64,000 nt of DNA. It comes from Clostridium cadaveris (lineage in GTDB: Bacteria > Bacillota > Clostridia > Clostridiales > Clostridiaceae). Position 1 is the first letter of the stretch, and every line of letters starts with the position of its first letter. The DNA is taken from contig NZ_CP076620.1 in NCBI RefSeq assembly GCF_020911725.1, positions 934,501 to 998,500 of the forward strand, in the 5' to 3' direction. Made by a program: the position numbers and the translations under genes. Below the pieces are notes generated by a model. It ran no database searches. It saw nothing but the letters and a program-made list of their open reading frames with translations, and had not been told where the DNA came from. This document shows, piece after piece, positions 46,104-54,334 of the stretch.

Positions 46104-46511
46104 ATGGTACGTAAAAGTGATTATTCCAAAGAAGAAGACTTAAGAATAATAGAATTATTTAACAAGGGATATACCAGCAGAGAAATAGGAGAAGAACTTA
46201 ATAGGACAAAAGCAGCCATTCAAAAGAGAATTCAGCTTTTTAAGAAAGAAAATTTTATTATAGAAAAAGTAAGGACATTAAAACAACTAGAAAACAGGGA
46301 ATTTAAAAGGACACTAAATAGGGAAAATAGTAATTTTCTAAGCAATGGTGCAACAGTTAAGGCTTGTATGTCTGCTTATAGAAACAATTCTAAAGGGGAC
46401 TTAGTCTTAAATACAGATAAAGCTGAAAATGAAAATTTTGTTTACACAGAAGATATGCCTAAAAAATTAGAGAATAAAGAGATAAGGGAATACATTAAAA
46501 TATTTGAATAA
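46104..46511 (+). CDS. Small helix-turn-helix DNA-binding protein
   Basis: A 135-residue protein with an N-terminal HTH (DLRIIELFNKGYTSREIGEELN then RTKAAIQKRI), similar to sigma region 4 or GcrA/terminase-type HTH. A basic/polar C-terminal half has no motif. It may regulate the element or help its replication. ATG 46104 follows AAGGAGG; the upstream ATG at 46065 lacks a site. It is 12 bp ahead of the next gene. Confidence 0.65.
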   Translation: MVRKSDYSKEEDLRIIELFNKGYTSREIGEELNRTKAAIQKRIQLFKKENFIIEKVRTLKQLENREFKRTLNRENSNFLSNGATVKACMSAYRNNSKGDLVLNTDKAENENFVYTEDMPKKLENKEIREYIKIFE

Positions 46512-46523
46512 GGGGTGTAGAGC

Positions 46524-47012
46524 ATGTCTAGGGTTAATCTTACAATGGATCAAAGAGAAAAATTTAATAGATACTTTGTAGACCAAGAGCAGAGAAATAT
46601 TGCAATGTCTATATTTTCTAGCATTAATTACTGGCAGGATAAAGAATTAGGGTTTCTTAGATTCTCTTTGGACAAGCTATATAAAAAATACAAAAATAAA
46701 TTCTTTTTAACCTTATCCAACTTTAAAAAAATAGCAAACAAACTAGTTGATTTAGGATTTTTAAAAGTGATAAATAGGGGTAGATTAAAATTTTATGGGA
46801 CAAATGATTGCAAAAGTAATATAGAAATAAGAGAAGAAAACAAAAAGTTAAAAGAAGAGAATTCTATTCTCAAGGAAGAGTTAGGAAGTATAAGAAGAGA
46901 GTTAGAAATATTAAAACAGAGAGTTGAAAATGGGAGCAATAGCAGAGAAGATTCAAAGAAAAAAGAAAATGAGGACAAGGAATACAGGGCAGTTTCTCAA
47001 GAGCAGTTATAG
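46524..47012 (+). CDS. Winged-helix, coiled-coil protein, N-terminal part of a frame-split gene
   Basis: A 162-codon frame. Residues 1-95 look like a winged-helix DNA-binding domain of a plasmid or replication type (LDKLYKKYKNKF, LSNFKKIANKLVDLGFLKVINRG). Residues 100-140 form a coiled coil (EENKKLKEENSILKEELG). The last nine or ten residues before the TAG look unnatural, and coding sense continues in the -1 frame (next entry), so the two were probably one protein of about 250 residues. AAGGGGTG precedes ATG 46524. Confidence 0.6.
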   Translation: MSRVNLTMDQREKFNRYFVDQEQRNIAMSIFSSINYWQDKELGFLRFSLDKLYKKYKNKFFLTLSNFKKIANKLVDLGFLKVINRGRLKFYGTNDCKSNIEIREENKKLKEENSILKEELGSIRRELEILKQRVENGSNSREDSKKKENEDKEYRAVSQEQL

Positions 47013-47290
47013 AAACAGCTTATGAAGCTATGAAGGAATTTGGTATAGAAAAGGGGTCTATTCCATTCCAACAAGTCATAGAAAGTTTATATCAAAAAAC
47101 TGATAAAGAACCGATACATAACAAAGGTCTATTAAGTTACATAAAGACAGTAATACATAATAAAGTACATAATCAAGCAAAGTTTAGAGAAGAACTTAAA
47201 AGAGAAAGAAAAAATCCAACATATGCCTGGATTACAAAGAGCAAAAGAGAAGAATATAAAGAATTAGAAAACAAGCTATTAGGATGGTAA
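46973..47290 (+). pseudogene. C-terminal part of the frame-split winged-helix gene
   Basis: In the -1 frame, open from 46973, codons read GSFSRAVIETAYEAMKEFG before the first ATG (47030) and continue for 86 more codons, ending in a helical, basic region. The ATG at 47030 has no ribosome site, whereas the coding sense clearly starts earlier, so this is a continuation and not a separate gene. The shift must occur between 46973 and 47009. No canonical slippery heptamer is apparent, so a natural indel is likelier than programmed frameshifting. Confidence 0.6.
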
Positions 47291-47302
47291 GGAGGGAGAG
47301 CC

Positions 47303-47641
47303 GTGTTAATTAAAAGAGGGGACATCTTCAAAGCTGATTTAGGAAACAGCGAAGAAGCAGGAAGCGAACAACAAGGAGAACGACCAGTTGTAATAATTCA
47401 AAACAACATAGGTAATACATATAGTCCAACAGTGATAGTTGCAGCAATATCAGCATCTTTTAACAAAAAATCAAAGGAGCTTCCTGTACATGTAGAAATA
47501 GCATTAGAAAGGGATTCTGTGATTCTATTAGAGCAAATAAGGACTTTAGATAAAAGAAAACTAAAGGAGAAAATAGGCAAACTTGATTACTTGAAACTAA
47601 AAAATGTAGATGATGCACTTAGGATAAGTGTGGGTTTATAA
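47303..47641 (+). CDS. PemK/MazF family toxin
   Basis: A 112-residue endoribonuclease toxin of the MazF/PemK fold. It shows [12 protein letters not shown], a [11 protein letters not shown] strand, [14 protein letters not shown], and the [19 protein letters not shown] segment typical of Gram-positive MazF proteins (SVxxxEQIRTxDK). GTG 47303 is the start, with AAGGAGGG upstream. The MazE-like antitoxin normally precedes mazF; here the preceding ORF is the split winged-helix gene and not an obvious MazE. The 48-residue gene directly downstream is a possible partner. Confidence 0.88.
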   Translation: MLIKRGDIFKADLGNSEEAGSEQQGERPVVIIQNNIGNTYSPTVIVAAISASFNKKSKELPVHVEIALERDSVILLEQIRTLDKRKLKEKIGKLDYLKLKNVDDALRISVGL

Positions 47642-47657
47642 AATAAGGGGTAAGTAT

Positions 47658-47804
47658 ATGAAAATGACAGATAAAGAATATGGAGAATTGATGGAACATT
47701 TTGAATTTTTGGAAGATAAGGTGGAAGCTTGCTATAAAAGAGAAACTAAAGCGGTTTTACAGTATCTTAAAGCTGAATATGAAAAATATGTTGAGAGATA
47801 TTAA
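47658..47804 (+). CDS. Small hypothetical protein after the MazF toxin
   Basis: A 48-residue helical protein (MTDKEYGELMEHFEFLEDK at the start) with an acidic N-terminal half and a basic-aromatic C-terminus. AGGGGTAA lies just before ATG 47658, 16 bp after the toxin stop. It has no visible AbrB or RHH motif. It could be an antitoxin in reverse order or simply a small element gene. Confidence 0.5.
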   Translation: MKMTDKEYGELMEHFEFLEDKVEACYKRETKAVLQYLKAEYEKYVERY

Positions 47805-47846
47805 GTTTAGCGTTACTACAAGCATGAGAAAGGAGTTGTGCTAAAA

Positions 47847-48551
47847 GTGGAACAAGGGGAAGTCATTATAAAGATAAAAAAGCTATTAGCTTTAAGTAAG
47901 AGTACAAATAAAAATGAAGCTCAAAACGCTATGCTTAAAGCTCAACAGCTTCTTATTAAGCATAAGATATCATTACAAGAAGTAGAAAGTTATGAGGAAG
48001 AGAACATTGAAATAGAAGACCTTAAAACAGAACAAAAATTTCGAGGAAAGAGTTGGAAAGGAAATTTAGCACAAGTTATAGCTAATAATTTTGGATGTTT
48101 TTTATATTATAAAACTGGAAATTACAAAGTTCATAGAGTCTGTTTTTATGGTAAACAAGAAGATGTAATAATTGCTAATATAATGTTTGAGTATGCAGTA
48201 AAGTGGATTAACTTAGAAGGGAATAAGCTTGTTAAAATGATGAAGCAAGATAAGAGAAGAAAACATTTTGATAATATAAAGAATGATTATGCATTAGGAT
48301 TTATTACAGGACTAGAAGAAAGATTTAGAAGTCAAATTAAAGAAAATGAAGAATGGGGATTAGTTCTTCAGAAGGATCAAGCAGTAATAGACAGTTATAA
48401 TAGCTTTTCTAAAGGTTTTGGAACAATATCAGTAAATGAAAAATTTAATAGACATTATAAAGCTTATATGCAAGGAGAAAAAGACGGCAAGAAATTTGAT
48501 ATAACAGATAAAATTGAAAATGATGGAGAAGAAGAATTTCAATTAGCTTAA
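47847..48551 (+). CDS. DUF2786 family protein
   Basis: A 234-residue protein whose N-terminus matches DUF2786 (IIKIKKLLALSKSTNKNEAQNAMLKAQQLLIKH). The middle contains an alpha/beta region seen in phage and ICE copies (FGCFLYYK, YGKQEDVIIANIMFEYA). Function unknown. GTG 47847 is preferred over GTG 47838: AAAGGAG at 47829-47835 is too close to the latter. The first GTGTCC hairpin follows three bases after its stop. Confidence 0.75.
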   Translation: MEQGEVIIKIKKLLALSKSTNKNEAQNAMLKAQQLLIKHKISLQEVESYEEENIEIEDLKTEQKFRGKSWKGNLAQVIANNFGCFLYYKTGNYKVHRVCFYGKQEDVIIANIMFEYAVKWINLEGNKLVKMMKQDKRRKHFDNIKNDYALGFITGLEERFRSQIKENEEWGLVLQKDQAVIDSYNSFSKGFGTISVNEKFNRHYKAYMQGEKDGKKFDITDKIENDGEEEFQLA

Positions 48552-48554
48552 AAG

Positions 48555-48571
48555 GTGTCCCCGGGGGACAC
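48555..48571 (+). repeat. GTGTCC hairpin, copy 1
   Basis: GTGTCCCCGGGGGACAC, three bases after the DUF2786 stop. It is one of two copies without a T-run (ATAAAAATGG follows), so it is not a classic terminator. Confidence 0.85.
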
Positions 48572-48590
48572 ATAAAAATGGGGTGATGAT

Positions 48591-49058
48591 TTGGAAAATA
48601 GCATAGATAGATTTTCACAGTATATAAGTGAACAAATATATGTAGAGCTAAATAAAGAAAAAAATATAAAGCTGAATGAACTTATAGAGTGGAAAAAAGA
48701 ATTAGGACTAGCTAATTCTTTAAAACTAGATAGCTATTCAATGATAAAAGAGTTACTTAAAAATGGTGTAACATACTTGGATTTTTATAATAGATTTAAG
48801 GATAGAGCCTATGGAATACATCCATCCCGTTTTGATAATAAATTTAAGGTTAATAACTACCAAAGAAGAAAAATGATAGATACAGGATTTCTTGAAATTG
48901 CATATTACAAAGAAGAAGAAATATATCCAGGAAGAATTGAAAAAGTCCCTTTTTTAGATGCTGAAGCTTATTTCAATTTAACCAAAGAAGATATAGAAAT
49001 ATGGAGAGCAGATAATATAAGAGGATATAATGGAAAACAAATGAAAATGGATATATAA
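48591..49058 (+). CDS. Hypothetical protein of the element
   Basis: A 155-residue soluble protein that I do not recognise, with charged helices in the first half and an aromatic segment DAEAYFNLTKEDIEIWRADN near the end. TTG 48591 is used because GGGGTGATG precedes it and no in-frame ATG is near. It lies 20 bp after hairpin copy 1. Confidence 0.55.
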   Translation: MENSIDRFSQYISEQIYVELNKEKNIKLNELIEWKKELGLANSLKLDSYSMIKELLKNGVTYLDFYNRFKDRAYGIHPSRFDNKFKVNNYQRRKMIDTGFLEIAYYKEEEIYPGRIEKVPFLDAEAYFNLTKEDIEIWRADNIRGYNGKQMKMDI

Positions 49059-49262
49059 AAGGTTTTAAGGAGAACTTTAATGTTTTTTAAGAAAAAATTT
49101 GAGTTGTTAAATAGAAAATAAAATATTAAAACACAAAATATAGTATAATAACTAAGACTTTACAAATCTAACAAAAATAGATTAAATTTCCCCGGGGCTA
49201 TTGTAAAGCTATTAGGGAGGATGCTTATCTTCCCTAATAATAAGCAAAGGAAATAAAGGAAA
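49059..49262. other. Intergenic region with hairpins and a promoter-like box
   Basis: About 200 bases. They include a TATAAT-like box near 49143, a CCCCGGGG palindrome at 49190-49197 lacking the GTGTCC arms, and an inverted repeat TTAGGGA/TCCCTAA around 49212-49235. This may be the promoter and leader region for the genes that follow. Confidence 0.4.
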
Positions 49263-49493
49263 ATGTTTTATGTAAGAGAATATTATATTAATAGAAATGA
49301 AATTGTGAAACACAGAGAGCTAACAAGAAATATTGATAAAGAAGTGGCATATAAAAGTTTTACTGAAATACTATCTAAAAAGAATAGAGATAATTATAAA
49401 TTTTATGAATTTATTTCAGCAAGAGAAAAAGCGGTCATTCTAAAAGGCTTAAATTACAATGGTAAAAGGGTAATAGTATTAGAAAAAGAATAA
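49263..49493 (+). CDS. Small hypothetical protein of the element
   Basis: A 76-residue basic soluble protein (MFYVREYYINRNEIVKHREL at the start) with no recognised motif. AAAGGAAATAAAGGA lies before ATG 49263. Hairpin copy 2 follows seven bases after the stop. Confidence 0.5.
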   Translation: MFYVREYYINRNEIVKHRELTRNIDKEVAYKSFTEILSKKNRDNYKFYEFISAREKAVILKGLNYNGKRVIVLEKE

Positions 49494-49499
49494 AAATAG

Positions 49500-49516
49500 G
49501 TGTCCCCGGGGGACAC
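49500..49516 (+). repeat. GTGTCC hairpin, copy 2
   Basis: GTGTCCCCGGGGGACAC, followed by GAATTAAGGGGG with no T-run. It lies between the 76-residue gene and the ribosome site of the CAP-domain gene. Confidence 0.85.
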
Positions 49517-49534
49517 GAATTAAGGGGGATATAA

Positions 49535-50482
49535 ATGAAGAAGCTAAAAATAAATGATATGTTAAAAAATAAAAAGGTATTAGCTGTTTCAGCTTTAGTA
49601 GTAGGGGTAATAGCAGTAGGAATAGTAGGTACAATATATTCAAAGAATAAAGATTCGGTAGCTGTAGAAAAAAAGAGTGAAAGTGGCAAAATAGATGTTG
49701 CTAAAGAAGAGAAAAAGGCTGAAAATGCAGATATAGTTTTAACAGAAGACGAAAACGGCAACTTAGTAGCTACAGATAAAGAAGGTAAAATTGTTGCAGA
49801 AGGTGAAGAAGTAGCAAAGCTTGTAGAAGAGAAAAAAAGTAAGGGTGAAACAATTGTAGCAAAAACTGAAAATGGTTCTGTTATAAGTGTAGATAAAGTA
49901 GAAGGGAATAAAGTAACTTCATCTAGTGGTGAAACAGTTAAGCCAACACCTGAGCCACCAGTGGCAGATAATCCAAAGCCAACACCACAACATGAACCAA
50001 GTCCAGAGCCACAACCAAAATCTGAAGAACCAAGTAAACCTGAACCAATACCACCAACTCCAGCACCTGAACCAACACCTAATCCACCAGCACCACAGCC
50101 TGAACCACCAAAGAGAACATGGCAGTATATGGCTGACATGTCAAGGGAAACATTTAACCTAATGAACCAATTTAGACAACAAAACGGTGTAGCAGCATTA
50201 AAATGGAGTGATGTAGAACACACTAAAGCTAAAAAACAATGTGAAGATAATGCACAAAAATCTATATCCAATCATGGATTTGATCAAATATCATTATTAA
50301 GAGGGGGATCAGGAATGAATATCACCTCATCTATGTTTATAAGACAATGGGAAAAGTCACCTAGTCATAGAGAAAGCATGTTAGATAAAAGAAATATTGA
50401 AGGAGCTGTTGCAGTATACAAAGATTCAGATGGAGTTTGCTATGTGGTAGCAAGCTTTGCAGACGGATTTGGATGGGATTAA
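49535..50482 (+). CDS. CAP/SCP-domain surface protein
   Basis: A 315-residue protein with one N-terminal membrane anchor (about residues 16-36), a lysine/glutamate-rich stem, a proline-rich linker at about 137-190 (repeated PEP, PTP and PKP), and a C-terminal CAP domain (about 200-315) with ETFNLMNQFRQQNGVAALKW, a HTKAKKQCEDNA helix, and SPSHRESMLDK. No LPXTG motif is present, so it is held by the N-terminal span. CAP proteins of ICEs may modify the wall or bind partners. GGGGG precedes ATG 49535. Confidence 0.88.
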   Translation: MKKLKINDMLKNKKVLAVSALVVGVIAVGIVGTIYSKNKDSVAVEKKSESGKIDVAKEEKKAENADIVLTEDENGNLVATDKEGKIVAEGEEVAKLVEEKKSKGETIVAKTENGSVISVDKVEGNKVTSSSGETVKPTPEPPVADNPKPTPQHEPSPEPQPKSEEPSKPEPIPPTPAPEPTPNPPAPQPEPPKRTWQYMADMSRETFNLMNQFRQQNGVAALKWSDVEHTKAKKQCEDNAQKSISNHGFDQISLLRGGSGMNITSSMFIRQWEKSPSHRESMLDKRNIEGAVAVYKDSDGVCYVVASFADGFGWD

Positions 50483-50511
50483 AAAGAAGTTCTCTACGAA
50501 CTTCTTTTTTA
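50481..50511 (+). terminator. Terminator of the CAP gene
   Basis: Stem AAAAAGAAGTTC/GAACTTCTTTTT with T-run. It is an ordinary terminator, not of the GTGTCC type. Confidence 0.85.
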
Positions 50512-50567
50512 ATGCAAATAATAGAAGAATAATTACAATCTGTAGAAATTGCGAAGGGAGAAACCGG

Positions 50568-50642
50568 ATGAATTCAAAGTTTGAAATAATTGAAAATGAA
50601 AGAAACCGAAAAGCTATAGTAATTAGAGAAAACGTCATATGA
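50568..50642 (+). CDS. Possible 24-codon ORF
   Basis: An ATG preceded by GAAGGGAG opens a short, charged frame (MNSKFEIIENERNRKAIVIR at the start) that ends in TGA within the left arm of a 13-bp inverted repeat. Translation is uncertain. Confidence 0.3.
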   Translation: MNSKFEIIENERNRKAIVIRENVI

Positions 50643-50673
50643 GGATACTTACACAAGATTGTATACTCATATG
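50636..50673. repeat. 13-bp inverted repeat, possible bidirectional terminator
   Basis: CATATGAGGATAC (50636-50648) and GTATACTCATATG (50661-50673) pair with one mismatch. It lies between a plus-strand short ORF and the minus-strand secreted-protein gene. Confidence 0.55.
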
Positions 50674-50694
50674 ACAATAAAATGATGAAAGAAT

Positions 50695-51024
50695 TTATTT
50701 GGTATCTTTATCAATGAATATTTGACCAGTTCCAACTATCACAACTCTATAATCGGATTTAAGAGGTATCAAATTAAATTTAGCTGATTTAGGGGCTAAA
50801 CGAATACTTTGTAAAACAATTTGATTTTCATTGTAAACAGTAATAAGAGCGCTATTATCAGATGAAACATTCTGCACAAAATAAGTATCATTATATGATA
50901 AGTTAAAATCGCTTGCTTTATAAATACCTTCTGTAAATACATTTTTAGCAAATGCAGTTGTTGAAATAAACGGATTAAATGTTAATCCTATTAAAATTAA
51001 TAATATACAAATATATTTTTTCAT
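50695..51024 (-). CDS. Small secreted protein
   Basis: A 109-residue protein with a signal peptide (hydrophobic to about residue 25, cleavage near STTAFA-KN). The remainder is beta-rich (NDTYFVQNVSSDNSALITVY), without a recognised family. ATG 51024 follows GAAAGGAGG. It is the only minus-strand gene in this part of the element, so it has an independent promoter. Confidence 0.7.
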   Translation of the reverse strand: MKKYICILLILIGLTFNPFISTTAFAKNVFTEGIYKASDFNLSYNDTYFVQNVSSDNSALITVYNENQIVLQSIRLAPKSAKFNLIPLKSDYRVVIVGTGQIFIDKDTK

Positions 51025-51102
51025 AGAATATCCTCCTTTCAAAGTTATTTTGTGTAATGGAAATTATAATATGCAACTTATATAGGAAGGGGAGCTAATA
51101 AA

Positions 51103-51183
51103 ATGCGTAGTACATCACGTATAGAATATAGGCAGAATATACCTTTCATCATGACCTATATTCTCAATACTAAGATATTGTGA
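51103..51183 (+). CDS. Small 26-residue ORF ended by a family hairpin
   Basis: MRSTSRIEYRQNIPF opens this frame; GGAAGGGGAGC lies seven bases upstream, a strong ribosome site. Hairpin copy 3 follows 19 bases after the stop, as after other genes of the element. The product is basic with a hydrophobic C-terminus. Real coding is suggested by context, not proven. Confidence 0.4.
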   Translation: MRSTSRIEYRQNIPFIMTYILNTKIL

Positions 51184-51202
51184 AGTAATGAATAGACAAA
51201 AG

Positions 51203-51226
51203 GTGTCCCTTGAGGACACTTTTTTT
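51203..51226 (+). terminator. GTGTCC hairpin, copy 3
   Basis: GTGTCC (51203-51208) with GGACAC (51214-51219) around loop CTTGA, followed by a seven-base T-run. The centre differs from other copies, but the arms are the same. Confidence 0.85.
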
Positions 51227-51362
51227 CATAGATATTAAAGACATTTGTATTAGTGTAAGTGTCTTTATATATAGATTTTATATTAAGGGGGAGTTAAAAA
51301 TGGTGTATTTATTATAAAAATAAGAAATAGTATTATCAATTTTAAATTAGGGAGGAAAAGAA

Positions 51363-54290
51363 GTGAGAAAATTTTTAAAGAAAAGTAAACAAATAATTGC
51401 AGCTATAGCTTGCCTTGCTGTTTCAATTACATTAATACCACCTAGTATAGCACAAGCACTTGTTATTGACAGTGGAGAAGACACAGGTTATGAGATTACT
51501 TGGCATCCTGAAGATGCAGAACTAGGGAAAGGAACTCATATTAAACATGATGAATATGGAAATGTAGTTTACTGTATGAACTCTATGAAAAACTCACCTC
51601 CAAGTATAGATTTTGATGAAGGTGAATTGTTAGATGATGTTGCTTATAGAGTACTCAAAAATGGTTACCCTAACAAGTCTTTTACTGGTGATGATAAAAA
51701 AGATTTTATGATAACACAAACAGCTTTTTGGGCTTATGTTAATAGACCTTATGTGTTAGAAACAGCATTTTTAAGAGAAAAAGGAACACTATATGCAGAT
51801 ATGGAAATGACAAACTATTTTAGAGACTTATACTGGGACTCTATAAATGGAAGTGATACTCAAACTATAAGTGTTAATTTTTCTCAAACAGATTTAGAAG
51901 CTACGTTTGATGGAGAAAACTATGTTACAGATTATTTTACAGTTAATGTAACAGGAGCAATAGAAGAAGCAAAATTTCAAATGAAAATGAAAACAGAAGT
52001 AGATGGAGTAAGATATCAGCTAGAAAATGGAGATTACGTAGAAGAAGTACCTATGAATACTAACTTTAGAGTAGTAGTTCCTAAAAATGCTAAACAATGT
52101 GAAGTTAAAATAGGTGCAAGGGGAAGTGTTATAGGGGCTAAAGTAGTAGTATATAAAAGCCCTAGAGATGATGTTCAAGATATTGCAAAATGGGATCAAA
52201 TTGCAACTGATGCTGAAAGTAAAGACTTTGCTAATATAACATGGAACACAAAAGGTAATTTTGAACTTACTAAAACTAATGATTTTGGGGAACTTATAGA
52301 TGGTGCTAAATTTGCATTAAAGAACATTAATGATGGATCTATAGTTGCTGAAGCTATAACTAAAAATGGTAAGATAAGATTTGAAAACATTGAAAGTGGT
52401 TTTTATGATTTAGTTGAATTAGAACCAGCACCAGGTTATATAAACAACTTTAAAACAAAGCGTATAGAAGTTTTACCAAGCAATTCTACAACTAAAGAAA
52501 ATGTTCAGAATGAAACAATAAAGGGAAAAGTTAAGATAACTAAAACTGATATTGAAACAGGAGAAAAGCTTGTAGGTGCAGAGTTTGAATTAAAAGAAAA
52601 ATCTTCAGGTAAAGTAGTTGAGAAGTTAGTTACTGGAACTGATGGTACGGCAACAAGTGGACTACACAGATTTGGAGAATATGTTTTAAAAGAAACTAAA
52701 GCACCTCACAAATATACTCTTAATGAACAAGAATATCCGATTACTATTTCTAAAGATTTAGAAACTATAGAAATAACGCATAAAAATAAAATTATCAAAG
52801 GAAAAATTGAAATAAATAAAGAAGATGGAGAAATACCAGGATTAAAATTAGAAGATATTAAGTTTGGTATTTTTGATTTTAAAGATAAGTTAGTAGAAGA
52901 ACTAACAACAGATAAAAATGGACACGCTTTAAGTAAACTTCTTAACTGGGGAGATTACACCATTAGAGAACTTAAAACTAAAGAAGGTTATGGTTTAAAC
53001 AATAATGAATGGAAAGTAGAGATAAGAGAAGATAATAAAACATTAACTTACAATATTAAAAATGAAAGAATTAAAGGAAAACTAAAGCTTATAAAAGTGG
53101 ATCAGGAAAATAACAAGATAACTCTACCAGGAGTAAAATTCAAAATTACTTGTACTGATGGATTTATGAAAGCTAAGAAATGGACAGAAACTACAGATAA
53201 AAATGGAGAAATAAACTTAAAAGACTTACAATACGGAAAATATGTAGCTGAAGAAATAACTCCACTTTGGAATTACATTCATAATAATAAAAAGATACAA
53301 TTTGAAATAACTGAAAATGGCAAGACTATTGAACTTAAAGCTCAAAACAAAAAAATTCGAGGTAGTGTAGAAATTATAAAGTTAGACAAGGACACTAAAA
53401 GACCGCTTGAAGGAGCAGAGTTTGAACTTTATAATGGTGAGAAATTAATATCAAAATATACTACAAACAAAGATGGAAAAATAGTAGTTGAAAATTTAGA
53501 AGCAGGAAAATATTACTTTAAAGAAGTCAAAGCACCAAACAATTATATTGTTAATGATGAAGATAAACTGTATTTTTCAATATTGGAAAATAAACAAATA
53601 GTTAAACTATCAGCAACAAATAAAGTTAAGGAAGGTGGAGTTGACTTTTCTAAAACAGATGTAACAACTGGCGATTTAATAGAAGGTGCTAAAATAACAA
53701 TAACAGGATTAGAAGACCATAACAATCAGATAAAGCTAGAATTTGTATCTTCAAAAGAAGGTAATAAATTCAAACTTCCTGTAGGGAAATATGAATTTAA
53801 AGAAGTTTTAGCTCCTGAAGGATATGTTCTTAATGAAGAAATTGGTACATTTGAAATTAAAGAAAAGGAAGTTGTTAAAGCGGAGCTAAAAAATAAGAGA
53901 ATATCAGGAACTTTAGATTTTTCTAAAACAGATGTATCAACTGGAAAATTGATAGATGGTGCAAATATAAAAATAGAGTGTATTGAAGGATTTAACAAAG
54001 GAAAGGTTATAGAGTTTATATCAAGTTCCCAAGGTAATAGATTTGAATTAGAGTATGGTAAATATAAATTCTATGAAACTACGGCTCCCGAAGGCTATGA
54101 ACTTTCTACAGAAGTAGGAGAATTTGAAATTAAGGAAAATGGAGAAATAGTTAAAGCAGAACTAAAGAATAAAAAAATACCTGTAGAAGTACCAAAAACA
54201 GGGGATGATTCTTTAAGATTATTAATATCAATAGTAGTCCTATCAATAGCAGCATTGGCTGTAATTTCAAGAAAAAAAGCTAGCAAATAA
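51363..54290 (+). CDS. LPXTG-type surface adhesin with thioester domain and SpaA/Cna-B repeats
   Basis: A 975-residue wall-anchored protein. A signal peptide (about 1-32) precedes a thioester domain: Cys71 in VVYCMNSMKNSPPS and Gln119 in MITQTAFWAY are the predicted Cys-Gln cross-link pair. From about residue 300 there are seven SpaA/Cna-B repeats of about 75-85 residues, each starting like G-V-ITKTD and containing the E of KE(T/V)-AP-GY, suited to isopeptide bonds. The C-terminus has sortase motif VPKTG, a span and RKKASK. It resembles tip adhesins that bind covalently to host or cell surfaces. GTG 51363 follows GGAGG. Confidence 0.92.
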   Translation: MRKFLKKSKQIIAAIACLAVSITLIPPSIAQALVIDSGEDTGYEITWHPEDAELGKGTHIKHDEYGNVVYCMNSMKNSPPSIDFDEGELLDDVAYRVLKNGYPNKSFTGDDKKDFMITQTAFWAYVNRPYVLETAFLREKGTLYADMEMTNYFRDLYWDSINGSDTQTISVNFSQTDLEATFDGENYVTDYFTVNVTGAIEEAKFQMKMKTEVDGVRYQLENGDYVEEVPMNTNFRVVVPKNAKQCEVKIGARGSVIGAKVVVYKSPRDDVQDIAKWDQIATDAESKDFANITWNTKGNFELTKTNDFGELIDGAKFALKNINDGSIVAEAITKNGKIRFENIESGFYDLVELEPAPGYINNFKTKRIEVLPSNSTTKENVQNETIKGKVKITKTDIETGEKLVGAEFELKEKSSGKVVEKLVTGTDGTATSGLHRFGEYVLKETKAPHKYTLNEQEYPITISKDLETIEITHKNKIIKGKIEINKEDGEIPGLKLEDIKFGIFDFKDKLVEELTTDKNGHALSKLLNWGDYTIRELKTKEGYGLNNNEWKVEIREDNKTLTYNIKNERIKGKLKLIKVDQENNKITLPGVKFKITCTDGFMKAKKWTETTDKNGEINLKDLQYGKYVAEEITPLWNYIHNNKKIQFEITENGKTIELKAQNKKIRGSVEIIKLDKDTKRPLEGAEFELYNGEKLISKYTTNKDGKIVVENLEAGKYYFKEVKAPNNYIVNDEDKLYFSILENKQIVKLSATNKVKEGGVDFSKTDVTTGDLIEGAKITITGLEDHNNQIKLEFVSSKEGNKFKLPVGKYEFKEVLAPEGYVLNEEIGTFEIKEKEVVKAELKNKRISGTLDFSKTDVSTGKLIDGANIKIECIEGFNKGKVIEFISSSQGNRFELEYGKYKFYETTAPEGYELSTEVGEFEIKENGEIVKAELKNKKIPVEVPKTGDDSLRLLISIVVLSIAALAVISRKKASK

Positions 54291-54334
54291 GTTAGTTTTA
54301 TTTTTTTGCATACAATTTAGGAAGAGTGAATTTA

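Larger units (their letters stand above)
51025..51362 (+). other. Leader region of the adhesin gene
   Basis: Contains the 26-codon ORF at 51103, hairpin copy 3, a second hairpin GACATTT/AAGTGTC at about 51239-51263 followed by TTTATAT, and a five-codon ORF (ATG 51300) with GGGGGAG upstream. This is a long leader for the adhesin gene and may be attenuated. Confidence 0.4.

Noticed and set aside
47030-47290. An independent 86-residue gene
   Set aside because: Clear coding sense precedes its ATG in the same frame and there is no ribosome site, so it is treated as the C-terminal part of a split gene.
49435-50271. A 278-codon minus-strand open frame
   Set aside because: It is the shadow of the proline-rich CAP gene: repeated CCA codons give Gly/Ser-rich antisense. 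It has no ribosome site and sits in an otherwise plus-strand operon.
51300-51317. Five-codon ORF ahead of the adhesin gene as a leader peptide
   Set aside because: It has a purine-rich site, but it is too short and without regulatory codons; such ORFs are common by chance in this composition.
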